64,000 nt of DNA, from NCBI GenBank assembly GCA_022792175.1, contig JAAWAN010000023.1, positions 91,698-155,697 on the forward strand, given 5' to 3'. Source of the stretch: Provencibacterium sp. Lineage in GTDB: Bacteria > Bacillota > Clostridia > Oscillospirales > Ruminococcaceae. Below are positions 8,508-16,830 of this stretch, piece after piece. Position 1 is the stretch's first letter. Each line of letters starts with the position of its first letter. The translations under genes were made by a program, and so were the position numbers. The notes below the pieces were generated by a model that was given only the letters and a program-made list of their open reading frames with translations, searched no databases and was not told the origin of the DNA.

Positions 8508-9959
8508 ATGAACCATCCAGCTGCCAGCAAAAAGCCGAATATCCTTCTTCTGATGACCGACCAGATGCGGGGGGACTGCATGGGGGCAGCAGGGCACCCC
8601 GATGTGAAGACGCCCTATCTGGATCACCTCGCTTCGATAGGCGTGCGCTATACCAATGCCTATACCGCCTGCCCCAGCTGTATCCCCGCCCGGTGCGCTC
8701 TTCATACCGGCTTAAAGGCTGAGCACCACGGGCGGGTGGGTTATCAGGACCGGGTCGATTGGGATTACCCGGTTACTCTCGCCGGAGAGCTCGCAAAGGC
8801 CGGCTACTATACCCAGTGCGTCGGGAAAATGCACGTCCATCCGCTACGCAATTTGATGGGCTTTCACCATATCGAGCTGCACGATGGCTATCTGCATGCC
8901 TATCGTGGCGGAAATCTGCCCTATGCCGAAAATCAGCGGATTGCAGATGACTATTTCTACTGGCTGAAAACCCAGCTGGGCGTTGACCGCGATGTTACCG
9001 ACTGCGGGGTAGAGTGCAATTCCTTTGTTGCCCGCCCCTGGATGTATGAAGAACGTCTGCACCCCACCAACTGGGTTACCGACCGTTCGATTGACTTCCT
9101 GCGCCGCCGGGACCGCAGCCGTCCCTTTTTCCTGATGGCCTCCTATGTCCGGCCGCATCCGCCCTTTGATGCGCCCGAGTGCTTTTTCGAGCTTTACCGG
9201 AACAGGGAATTAGCGCCTCCTGCTTTGGGGGACTGGGCAGATGAGGAGCGGCTGCAGCGCCTGGGGCGGCTGGTGGATGCGGATACCGGTTCCGTCGACC
9301 CGGAGCTGATCCGCCAGGCACAGGTCGGCTATTATGCCTGCATCAGCCACCTGGATAACCAGATAGGCCGCCTGCTGGATGCACTGAAGGATGACGGATC
9401 CTATCAAAATACCATCATCCTCTTCACCTCCGACCACGGCGAGCTGCTGGGAGACCACCACACCTTCCGGAAAACCCGTCCCTATCAGGGAAGCATTCAC
9501 ATTCCGCTGCTGCTAGCGGGAGCCCCCGGGGTAAAACCCTCCACCGTATCCGACCAGCTGGTAGAACTGCGGGATATTCTTCCTACACTCAGCGAGCTGG
9601 CCGGCGCAGAGCCCCCCGCGGGGATAGACGGTGCCTCTATTTTGCACGACTGCGGCCGGGAATATCTGCATGGAGAGCACACCGGCGGAGAGCTGGGCAA
9701 CCAGTATATCGTCACCAGACAGGACAAATTCTGTTGGTTTATGGATTCGGGACGGGAGCAATATTTCCGCCTTGATACCGACCCTAAGGAGCTGCACGAC
9801 GCCATCGCCGACCCGGACTGCCAGGAGCGGATTTCCTATTTGCGGCAGCTGCTGATAAAGGAGCTGTCCGGCCGGGAGGAAGGATATACAGACGGTATCC
9901 GCCTCGTTGCCGGCAGAAAACAAAAGCCCTGTCTCTCCTTCCTGCCTCCGCCTACCTGA
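8508..9959 (+). CDS. Sulfatase, Cys-type (formylglycine-dependent)
   Basis: A 483-residue type I sulfatase of the alkaline phosphatase superfamily. The N-terminal KPNILLLMTDQMRGD provides the metal Asp residues and CPSCIPARCALHTG contains the C-x-P-x-R signature, where Cys58 must be oxidised to formylglycine. Later metal-site motifs are FTSDHGELLGDHHTFRK and RPYQGSIHIPLLLAG. There is no signal peptide, so it should act on imported sulfated sugars in the cytosol. ATG 8508 follows AGAAGGTG; an in-frame TTG at 8490 is less likely. It is the last gene of the araB operon, before a strong terminator. An anaerobic sulfatase-maturating radical SAM enzyme is required but is not in the window. The substrate cannot be assigned. 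Confidence 0.93.
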   Translation: MNHPAASKKPNILLLMTDQMRGDCMGAAGHPDVKTPYLDHLASIGVRYTNAYTACPSCIPARCALHTGLKAEHHGRVGYQDRVDWDYPVTLAGELAKAGYYTQCVGKMHVHPLRNLMGFHHIELHDGYLHAYRGGNLPYAENQRIADDYFYWLKTQLGVDRDVTDCGVECNSFVARPWMYEERLHPTNWVTDRSIDFLRRRDRSRPFFLMASYVRPHPPFDAPECFFELYRNRELAPPALGDWADEERLQRLGRLVDADTGSVDPELIRQAQVGYYACISHLDNQIGRLLDALKDDGSYQNTIILFTSDHGELLGDHHTFRKTRPYQGSIHIPLLLAGAPGVKPSTVSDQLVELRDILPTLSELAGAEPPAGIDGASILHDCGREYLHGEHTGGELGNQYIVTRQDKFCWFMDSGREQYFRLDTDPKELHDAIADPDCQERISYLRQLLIKELSGREEGYTDGIRLVAGRKQKPCLSFLPPPT

Positions 9960-9983
9960 GGCACAAAAGATTAGAAAGCCCTT

Positions 9984-10023
9984 AAAAAGCGTTTGCCGGC
10001 CGAATGGCCGGCAAACGCTTTTT
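9984..10023. terminator. Long bidirectional terminator between sulfatase and metH
   Basis: An 18-base perfect inverted repeat (9984-10001 with 10006-10023) with a GAAT loop. Both arms end in A5/T5, giving U-runs on both strands, so it serves the two convergent genes. Confidence 0.92.
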
Positions 10024-10049
10024 AAAACCCATCTCTGTCTTTTCCATCC

Positions 10050-12449
10050 TTATAGCGCCGCACCTTCCCCGCACAGGACCTCCCGCGCGATATCGACCGA
10101 GCGTTTTGCATCCTTCGCATAGTAATCGGCGCCCATTTTTTGAGCGTAGTCCTCGGTGAGCACGGCGCCGCCAACAAAAATCCGGCAGCCCGGGGCGCGC
10201 TCATGCAAAATACGGATGGTTTCCTCCATGCTCGGTAGCGTTGTCGTCATCAGAGCGCTGAGGCCCACCAGGCGGATATGATGCTCCTCAACCGCCTCGG
10301 CTACCCGCTCGGGGGGAACATCCCGTCCAAGGTCGATAACCCGAAAGCCATAGTTTTCGAGAATAACCCGGACGATATTCTTGCCGATATCGTGAATATC
10401 CCCACGGACGGTCGCAACCACCAGCGTTCCCCGGTCGGCGGAGGCCATGCCGGAGGCAGCAATCCGGTCGCGCACCCTGTCAAAGGCGGCCTGCGCCGCC
10501 TGGGCAGACTGCAGCAGCTGCGGGAGGAAAATTTGTCCCTTTTCAAATCGCTCCCCCACCCGGTCGAGAGCCGGAATCAAACAGCCTTCCACCAGCTTTA
10601 CCGGTTCCTCCTCCTGAAGCAGCAGGCTGGCAATCCGGCGGCTTTCCTCCTCCAGCCCGTTTTGAATGGCGCTCTCGAGCGCCTCCCGGCTGGCTCCGGC
10701 TGTCTGAGCCGCGGCAGAGGCTCCCGCCTTTTCGGCGCCTGCCTGCCCATAGCCCGCGATATAGCGGGCCGCACCCGGGTCCTGCCCGGAAAGAACGCGG
10801 TAGGCGGCGACCGCCCCCATCATCTGGGAAGCATTCGGGTTCATAATCGGCAGGGTGAGGCCGGCACCCAGCGCCAATGTTAAAAAAGCGGCATTCAGCT
10901 GTTCGCGGGCAGGCAGGCCGAAGGAGACGTTGGAAACGCCCAGCACCGTCTGCAGCCCCAGCTCCTGCCTGACCAGCCGGACTGCATCCAGCGTGCGCCC
11001 GGCCTCGGCGGCATCCACCGAGACGGTCAGCGTCAGGCAGTCGATATAGACATCCTCCCGCCGTATCCCCTCGTTAAGGGCGGCATCCAGAATCCGGCGG
11101 GCGATGGCGAGCCTCCCCTCCGGCGTAGGCGGGATGCCCGCTTCATCGAGCGTCAGCCCGACGACTGCCGCCCCATATTTTTTCACCAGCGGCAAAACTG
11201 CCCGCAGCGTTTTCGGGTCGCCATTTACCGAGTTGACAACCGGCTTGCCGCTGTAAGCGCGCAGTCCCCTTTCCAGCGCCGCGGGATTTGAGGAATCGAG
11301 CTGCAGAGGCGCATCGCAGACCGCCTGCAGCCGCCGGACCACCCGCTCCATCATGGCTGGCTCATCAATCCCCGGCAGGCCGACATTGACATCCAGAAGG
11401 TCCGCCCCGGCCTCCAGCTGGGAGAGCCCCTGGGAGAGGATATAATCGATATCTCCCTGCTGCAGCGCCTGCTTAAATCGCTTTTTGCCGGTCGGGTTAA
11501 TTCGCTCTCCGATTACGCGCACCCCATTGAGCGCGACGGTGCGCTCGGCCGAGCAGAGGGCGGCAGGAACCTCTCCCTCCCGCTTTTGGGGCTGCATGCC
11601 GGCGAGCCTCTCTCTGAGCGCTCGGATATAATCCGGCGAGGTGCCGCAGCAGCCGCCCAGAATCTGAACGCCTGCAGCGGCGCAGGCGGCTGCCTCTTCG
11701 GCAAACTGGGCGGGCGTTACGTCATATTCCCCTGTCTGCGGGTCAGGCAGCCCGGCATTCGCCTTGACGATAACCGGCAGGCAGCTCCACCGGCAGATTT
11801 CTTCGGCAATCGGCCGCAGCTTCTTTGGCCCCAGCGAGCAGTTAACGCCGATAGCGTCCGCCCCGAGGGCTTCAAGCGTCAGCGCCATGGCGCTCGGGCA
11901 GCAGCCGGTAAAGGTGCGACCGTTTTCTTCAAAGGTCATGGTAACAAAGACCGGCAGGCGGCTATGCTCCCTGGCCGCCAGCAGCGCCAGCTTGGCCTCA
12001 TACAGGTCAGACATCGTTTCTATTGCGATGAAATCCGCTCCGGCCGCCTCCCCGGCCTTCACCTGCTCGCTAAAAAGCGCATAGGCCGTTTCGGCAGAGA
12101 GGGAGCCTGCCGGCTCAAGCAGCTCCCCAACCGGACCGATATCGAGCGCCACGGCGCAGCCGCTGCCTTTCGCGGCCCTCTTCGCACAGCCGACGGCGGC
12201 GGCAATCACATTTGCTGCCGTATATCCCGAGCCTGCCAGCTTATGGGCGTTCGCGCCGAAGGTATTGGTATAGACCGCATCCGCTCCGGCCGCAATATAG
12301 GCGCGATGAATCCTCTCCACCGCCTCAGGATGGGTGAGTGCCATCAGCTCCGGCCGTTCGCCCGGCCGCAGCCCGGCCTGCTGGAGCATGGTGCCCATCG
12401 CGCCATCTAAAATGAAAAATCCCTTTTTCAGCTTTTCCCGTATATCCAT
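10050..12449 (-). CDS. metH: Cobalamin-dependent methionine synthase lacking the reactivation domain
   Basis: A 799-residue enzyme that transfers the methyl group of methyltetrahydrofolate to homocysteine through cobalamin. Domain order: homocysteine-binding barrel (about 1-290; GAMGTMLQQ near the start, zinc ligands in GVNCSLGP and GGCCGTSPDY), pterin-binding barrel (about 310-570; GERINPTGKKRFKQAL, LDVNVGLPG, LQLDSSNPAALE), a helical cap, and the B12-binding Rossmann domain with DIHDIGKNIV, where His686 is the lower axial cobalt ligand. The protein ends after the B12 domain. The adenosylmethionine-binding reactivation domain found in Escherichia coli MetH is instead a separate protein encoded 3 bases upstream. 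It is the last gene of a metF-activation-metH operon. Confidence 0.96.
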   Translation of the reverse strand: MDIREKLKKGFFILDGAMGTMLQQAGLRPGERPELMALTHPEAVERIHRAYIAAGADAVYTNTFGANAHKLAGSGYTAANVIAAAVGCAKRAAKGSGCAVALDIGPVGELLEPAGSLSAETAYALFSEQVKAGEAAGADFIAIETMSDLYEAKLALLAAREHSRLPVFVTMTFEENGRTFTGCCPSAMALTLEALGADAIGVNCSLGPKKLRPIAEEICRWSCLPVIVKANAGLPDPQTGEYDVTPAQFAEEAAACAAAGVQILGGCCGTSPDYIRALRERLAGMQPQKREGEVPAALCSAERTVALNGVRVIGERINPTGKKRFKQALQQGDIDYILSQGLSQLEAGADLLDVNVGLPGIDEPAMMERVVRRLQAVCDAPLQLDSSNPAALERGLRAYSGKPVVNSVNGDPKTLRAVLPLVKKYGAAVVGLTLDEAGIPPTPEGRLAIARRILDAALNEGIRREDVYIDCLTLTVSVDAAEAGRTLDAVRLVRQELGLQTVLGVSNVSFGLPAREQLNAAFLTLALGAGLTLPIMNPNASQMMGAVAAYRVLSGQDPGAARYIAGYGQAGAEKAGASAAAQTAGASREALESAIQNGLEEESRRIASLLLQEEEPVKLVEGCLIPALDRVGERFEKGQIFLPQLLQSAQAAQAAFDRVRDRIAASGMASADRGTLVVATVRGDIHDIGKNIVRVILENYGFRVIDLGRDVPPERVAEAVEEHHIRLVGLSALMTTTLPSMEETIRILHERAPGCRIFVGGAVLTEDYAQKMGADYYAKDAKRSVDIAREVLCGEGAAL

Positions 12450-12452
12450 CGG

Positions 12453-13118
12453 TCAATCCCCTTCCTGTTCGCTTCGGTAGGGACAATGCTTTCGCATATC
12501 GCAGCTCCCGCAGCGATCGAGGACAGATTTCTCCATTCCCTCCGGCAGAATCCCCATCACCGCCGTTACCGACTTCTGTGGAGTCAGCATGCAGCTTTCG
12601 GTCAGCGTCAGCCCGATTTTCCGCGGCGCATCGAGCAGACGGATAAAATCCCTCTGCAGGGTGAGCGGCAGGTCGCCATAGCCCGGGCTGAAGCGGGCCG
12701 TCAGCGGGCCGCTGCTCTCTATCAGCTTTCGGCAAAGGCGATTGCACACATCCTCAATGGCAGCGCTCGCGCAGGCATCCATGGTAGCGGCCAGCGCCAT
12801 ATTCTGAAGCTGAGTGCGTTGCAGCAGCCTGTCCGTTTCCAGCCCGAGGGTGGCCGCCATCAAAATACACTGCCGACACCCGCAGAGATGCCGCTGGACA
12901 GCGCGGCCCGCAAGCCGCAGCCCGGCCTGCGGCAGATAGAGCCCCTCTTCATCCTCAGCAAGAGAAAACTGCTTCCAGATGGTGCGGGGCTGCGCCATTT
13001 TTACCAGCCTGTCCGCCGCCTGCTTTAAAAGCGCTGCCGTTGCCTCATCCGCCTCCTTTCCCCGAAAGCCGAGGTAACGCAGCGCCTCTCTGCAGTCGAC
13101 TGAAAACGGCTCACTCAT
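12453..13118 (-). CDS. Stand-alone methionine synthase reactivation (AdoMet-binding) protein
   Basis: A 221-residue protein matching the vitamin-B12-dependent methionine synthase activation domain, needed to re-methylate cob(II)alamin with AdoMet and an electron donor. Supporting motifs are ALRYLGFRG, LCGCRQCILMAATLG, ARFSPGYGDLPLTLQ (the family AdoMet-binding R-x-SPGYGD signature) and LTESCMLTPQKSVTAVMG. The C-terminus carries RCGSCDMRKHCPYR, a Cys cluster (C-x2-C-x5-C) that may bind a metal or an iron-sulfur cluster. The reading frame overlaps the end of metF by 8 bases if ATG 13118 is used; ATG 13127 is an alternative. The gene directly precedes metH, so it almost certainly services that enzyme. 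Confidence 0.9.
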   Translation of the reverse strand: MSEPFSVDCREALRYLGFRGKEADEATAALLKQAADRLVKMAQPRTIWKQFSLAEDEEGLYLPQAGLRLAGRAVQRHLCGCRQCILMAATLGLETDRLLQRTQLQNMALAATMDACASAAIEDVCNRLCRKLIESSGPLTARFSPGYGDLPLTLQRDFIRLLDAPRKIGLTLTESCMLTPQKSVTAVMGILPEGMEKSVLDRCGSCDMRKHCPYRSEQEGD

Positions 13119-13995
13119 GGCGCTCATTCTCGCAGCGCAGAATATCCCCCACGCTGGAGACAATTTTCTGTGCAACAACAGGGGTGTTCATTGTATACAG
13201 ATGTATCCCCTGCACCGAATTACCAATAAGGTCGATAATCTGCTGGGTGGCATAGGCAATTCCCGCTTCGCGCAGTGCGGCAGCATCCGACCCATAGCGG
13301 CTGAGCAGCCTGGCGAGCGCCTTGGGCATGCTCGCTCCGCACATCGAAACCATCCGCTCAATCTGCCGTTTGTTGATAACCGGCATGATTCCCGCCTCTA
13401 TCGGAACACTGATCCCTTTCCGGCGGGCAAGCTCGCGAAAATGATAAAAATCCGTATTATCAAAAAACAGCTGAGTGATAAGGTGGCTCGCACCAGCATC
13501 CACCTTCTCCTTGAGGTGCTCTATATCCTCCTCAAGCGTCGCACATTCGCTGTGCCCCTCCGGATAGCAGGCGGCGGAAATATGAAAATCTCCCGCCTCC
13601 CGCACCGTTTTAATCAGCTCGCTGGCATAACGGAAATCGGTCCTGGGCGGCATATCGGGATTCAAATCCCCGCGCAGCGCCAGGATATTTTCAATCCCCT
13701 CCTTTTTCAGCTCCTGCAACGTTTCGCTCACCTGCTGCCGCGCAGAGTTAACGCAGGTCAGATGGGCCAGCGGCTCGATATGATAGCGGTTTTTAATGAG
13801 CGACGCAATCTCGATAGTGGAGCGGTCGGCCATATTGCCGCCCGCCCCATAGGTCACGCTGATAAAATCCGGCCGCAGGGGGCAGAGCCCCTCGAGCGTT
13901 TCATAGATGGTGTCAATCGAGCCGTTTTTTTTCGGCGGAAAAACCTCGAAGGAAAGCACCACCCTTTTTTCCTGGAACAGCTTCGAAAGCTTCAT
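13111..13995 (-). CDS. metF: 5,10-methylenetetrahydrofolate reductase
   Basis: A 294-residue flavoenzyme that reduces methylenetetrahydrofolate to methyltetrahydrofolate, the methyl donor for the downstream methionine synthase. Motifs include SFEVFPPKKNGSIDTIYETL at the N-terminus, DFISVTYGAGGN, HLTCVNSARQQV, ILALRGDLN, AACYPEGHSEC and ITQLFFDNTDFYHFREL, all in the order of bacterial MetF. Length is typical. It heads a three-gene operon in which every junction overlaps or nearly touches. No S-box or cobalamin riboswitch could be recognised in the short 102-base gap upstream. Confidence 0.96.
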   Translation of the reverse strand: MKLSKLFQEKRVVLSFEVFPPKKNGSIDTIYETLEGLCPLRPDFISVTYGAGGNMADRSTIEIASLIKNRYHIEPLAHLTCVNSARQQVSETLQELKKEGIENILALRGDLNPDMPPRTDFRYASELIKTVREAGDFHISAACYPEGHSECATLEEDIEHLKEKVDAGASHLITQLFFDNTDFYHFRELARRKGISVPIEAGIMPVINKRQIERMVSMCGASMPKALARLLSRYGSDAAALREAGIAYATQQIIDLIGNSVQGIHLYTMNTPVVAQKIVSSVGDILRCENERHE

Positions 13996-14097
13996 GAATA
14001 CCCCATACCTTTCTCTCGGTGCAGCCCGCAGTTTTTATCTTCCATGTGTTCCAAAACAGGCCGCACCTCCTCTTTAAACGAGGATTTTTCCCTCTCA

Positions 14098-15672
14098 TTA
14101 TACCAGCTTCTTCCCGCTGCGTAAAGCGTTCTTCTGCTTATCCTCCTGCAGCGTCTGGTAGTATCTCAGCGGCCGAAGGCCGGTTAAAAGGAACAGCAGC
14201 AGGCAGACACCGCAGCCGGCCACAGCCGCAAGGAGCACGGCCGGCCCTTCTCCCGGAAAGAAACGGACAAAGTGCAGATAAAACCATCTGGTAAAACCGC
14301 CCGCCGCTCCCGAGACCAGCAGCGGAATGATAAACGATTCGATGAAGCGCGGCGCAAAGCCAGTGCTCCTGCGGATAATCCAGAGATTTAAAAGCAGCAC
14401 CGTCAGAGGGCTTAAAAGCATCCCCAGCATATATCCGTAGATATTCATTTTGGGGAGGGCCGCCAGGAAAAAGGTACAGAAAAGCTGAACGCCCTCTCCC
14501 GCAATCATACAGAGCATGCCCGCCTTCTGCCGGTTGAGGCCGTTTAAAATGCTCGCGGAAATCATCTCGAAATAGGTGACAATGGCTGCGGCAGCCAGTA
14601 TGAGGATATAAACCTCATCCAGCTGCTGATGGAAGAGTATACGCGCAAGCGGCATACACAGCGGGGCGAGGATGGCTGTCGCCGGCAACACCACAAGGCC
14701 GGTCGCCTGAAAGGATTTTTGGATTTTTCTCTTCACATTCGCCTGCTGCCCCTGCGCGCTGCTCTGCGAGATGACCGGCATCAGCACATTGGAGAGCGAG
14801 CGCACAAGCACCATGGGCAGCGTAATCAGCGGAAGTGCCATTTCACTCACAATGCCCAGTGCCGAAAGCGCCTGCGGGCCGGTCATCCCCGCTCTCTGCA
14901 GCCGCTGCGGCAGTAAAAGCGCGCTCGCCGAAGCAATCAGATTGGTCACAACCGCACTGCAGGAAACCGGCAGGGCCACCGGCAGAACAGCAGGCGCTTT
15001 TCCCTTTTTCCTTTCTCCTTCCCTTTGCCTGCCATTCGTCCGATGGTAGATAAAAAGCAGCCAGATGAGAACCGGGATTTCACAAAGGGTCATCCCTACG
15101 GCGAGCAGAAAGCAGATGCGGCTGGGCTCCCCCTCCCTCCCAAAGCGGGTAAGAAGAAAAAGAATCAGAAAAATCTTCGCCACCTGCTCAAGCATATTGG
15201 AAATGGCGGTATACTGCGTTTTCCCGATTCCCATAAACAGCGACTCGAAAATGCCTTCAAAGCCGCTGAGAAAAATGCAGGCAAGAATCAGCACCAGCGC
15301 CAAAACGGTGCGCGGCTCCCCGATGATTCTGCCCGCGATAAAATCACGCAGAAGGTAGACCGGTACCGCCGTGGACGCAAAAAGGAAAAGGAAGGCGCCG
15401 CACCCCCGCTTCACCAGCGCATGCACATCTGCCCTCCGGTTTTTGCAGGGCAGTCCCGCGGAAAGCGAAGTCATGGCCAGGCGCGTTCCGGTGATGGTGG
15501 CAGCCACCATCACCGAATAGACCGGCATGACCAAGTGGAACATCCCCAGCGCCTCGGCGCCCGCCAGGCGGCTGAGAAGAATCTGGTAAACAAAGCCTGC
15601 CGCCTGCAGAAAAACACCGGAAAGCGAAAGAATCGAAACATGATACAGGATGCTCCTTTTGCTGATTCCCAT
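14098..15672 (-). CDS. SpoVB-type lipid flippase (MOP superfamily)
   Basis: A 524-residue polytopic membrane protein of the polysaccharide-transport/MurJ-like branch, closest in style to stage V sporulation protein B. It begins MGISKRSILYHVSILSLSG and continues with VYQILLSRLAGAEALGMFHL, a typical first-helices pattern, then about 12-14 hydrophobic segments and a basic tail. Such proteins flip lipid-linked oligosaccharides; SpoVB is needed for spore cortex formation, and MurJ-like lipid II flipping is the alternative. The long upstream open reading to 15876 is not part of the gene: ATG 15672 is preceded by GGGGG and AGGAG. It follows the patatin gene after a terminator. Confidence 0.85.
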   Translation of the reverse strand: MGISKRSILYHVSILSLSGVFLQAAGFVYQILLSRLAGAEALGMFHLVMPVYSVMVAATITGTRLAMTSLSAGLPCKNRRADVHALVKRGCGAFLFLFASTAVPVYLLRDFIAGRIIGEPRTVLALVLILACIFLSGFEGIFESLFMGIGKTQYTAISNMLEQVAKIFLILFLLTRFGREGEPSRICFLLAVGMTLCEIPVLIWLLFIYHRTNGRQREGERKKGKAPAVLPVALPVSCSAVVTNLIASASALLLPQRLQRAGMTGPQALSALGIVSEMALPLITLPMVLVRSLSNVLMPVISQSSAQGQQANVKRKIQKSFQATGLVVLPATAILAPLCMPLARILFHQQLDEVYILILAAAAIVTYFEMISASILNGLNRQKAGMLCMIAGEGVQLFCTFFLAALPKMNIYGYMLGMLLSPLTVLLLNLWIIRRSTGFAPRFIESFIIPLLVSGAAGGFTRWFYLHFVRFFPGEGPAVLLAAVAGCGVCLLLFLLTGLRPLRYYQTLQEDKQKNALRSGKKLV

Positions 15673-15885
15673 GAAGAACCCCCTACTCCTGGTAAAGTCC
15701 ACATATTCAAAAAAATCGATCAAAAGATTCCATGGAAAGCCTGCTCTCAACAGGAGGACAGGAAAATGCGCAGCAGCTTTCCCCTTTGAGTACATGGCCG
15801 GCGCCCGCGTTCTCTGCATGCCCCAGTGTGGACCGCCGGATGAAAAGCACGCCGACTCTATGGGAAAAGCGCCCACAAAAAAGAA

Positions 15886-15914
15886 AGAACAGCCGGCAAA
15901 AATCCGGCTGTTCT
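15886..15914 (-). terminator. Terminator after the patatin gene
   Basis: AGAACAGCCGG (15886-15896) and CCGGCTGTTCT (15904-15914) form a perfect 11-base stem. On the minus strand it is followed by TTTCTTTTTT. It sits about 60 bases after the patatin stop and before the flippase gene. Confidence 0.88.
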
Positions 15915-15972
15915 ATATTTATGTGGCAAAAGGGGCAGTTAAGACCCCTGTCCCGGTTTTTTAGGCTGACAC

Positions 15973-16830
15973 TTATAACGCATTTCCCGCATCGATAAAG
16001 GCGAGCAGCTGCTCTTTTTTCTCTATCACCTGCCGATATCCGTCCTGATAAAGGGCACGAAGCCTCTCTTTATCCTTCTCAAAGCGGCTGACCGAAAGCC
16101 CGGGAGAGGGGCAGAGCACCATCGCCTCCCCTTCCTTTTCCAGCTGCCTGCAGGCATCCAGCTGGCTGTTATAGTGCCGCCAGCGGTTTAAAACCGTTTG
16201 GGCCAATTGGGGATACCGGTGCCCGTAGAACCGGGCAGTCCACTCATCCGCAGAGGTCAGCCGCTTGCGGTAATCTGCCGGTTGGGTGAGGATAATCAGG
16301 TTTTTCCGGTTGCCGTCGGCCATCGAGCGCTCAAACGGAATGGGGTCGCCCAGTCCTCCGTCGGCATAACGCCCATTCTGCAGCAAAACAGGGGGAAACA
16401 GAAGAGGAATCGAGCAGCTGGCCCGCAGCAGGAGGCTGTGCTCATCCAGCTGGGTATGCGGATAATACTCATCCTCCCCGGTCTGCAGGTTATAAACGCC
16501 TATGATAAATTTTCCGGGATAGGCGTTAAATACCGGATAGTCAAAGGGCAGCAGCGTCTTTGGAATCTCATCAAATACAAAGTCCATATCCATAATCGCG
16601 CGCCCGTGCAGAAAATTTTTCCAGCCAAGATAGCGTGGATGATGCAGAAACTGCTCCATAATCTGCAGGTTTCTTCCCCGCTGCCGGGAGAGATAGGAGC
16701 AGGCGTTGGTCGACCCAGCCGATACGCCGATGACATAGCGGATATCCGCCTCCATATCCAGCAGCCCATCGAGCACTCCGGCGGTAAACAGGCCGCGGAA
16801 AGCGCCGCCCTCCAATACCAGCCCGGTCAT
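15973..16830 (-). CDS. Patatin-like phospholipase
   Basis: A 285-residue cytoplasmic esterase with the patatin Ser-Asp dyad. LVLEGGAFRGLFTAGVLDGL supplies the oxyanion-hole G-G-x-R/K-G loop, IGVSAGSTNA contains the nucleophile Ser in G-x-S-x-G, and DGGLGDPIPF supplies the catalytic Asp. The C-terminal part is variable. Its ATG overlaps the stop of pyruvate kinase by 4 bases, so the two are translationally coupled. The family hydrolyses phospholipids or acyl esters; the substrate here is unknown, and coupling to pyk looks like operon convenience rather than a pathway. Confidence 0.92.
   Translation of the reverse strand: MTGLVLEGGAFRGLFTAGVLDGLLDMEADIRYVIGVSAGSTNACSYLSRQRGRNLQIMEQFLHHPRYLGWKNFLHGRAIMDMDFVFDEIPKTLLPFDYPVFNAYPGKFIIGVYNLQTGEDEYYPHTQLDEHSLLLRASCSIPLLFPPVLLQNGRYADGGLGDPIPFERSMADGNRKNLIILTQPADYRKRLTSADEWTARFYGHRYPQLAQTVLNRWRHYNSQLDACRQLEKEGEAMVLCPSPGLSVSRFEKDKERLRALYQDGYRQVIEKKEQLLAFIDAGNAL

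Noticed and set aside
13996..14050. 17-codon open frame directly before metF whose stop overlaps the metF start
   Set aside because: Its nearest ribosome binding site is about 20 bases away and it has no run of regulatory codons (Met, Cys), so a leader peptide is not supported.
15673..15876. N-terminal extension of the flippase, and similar extensions of mutS2 (to 21491), era (to 23388), degV (to 52347) and the HAD gene (from 53916)
   Set aside because: Family start points and ribosome binding sites place the starts further in; the extensions are Arg/Pro/Ala-rich or overlap promoters and terminators.
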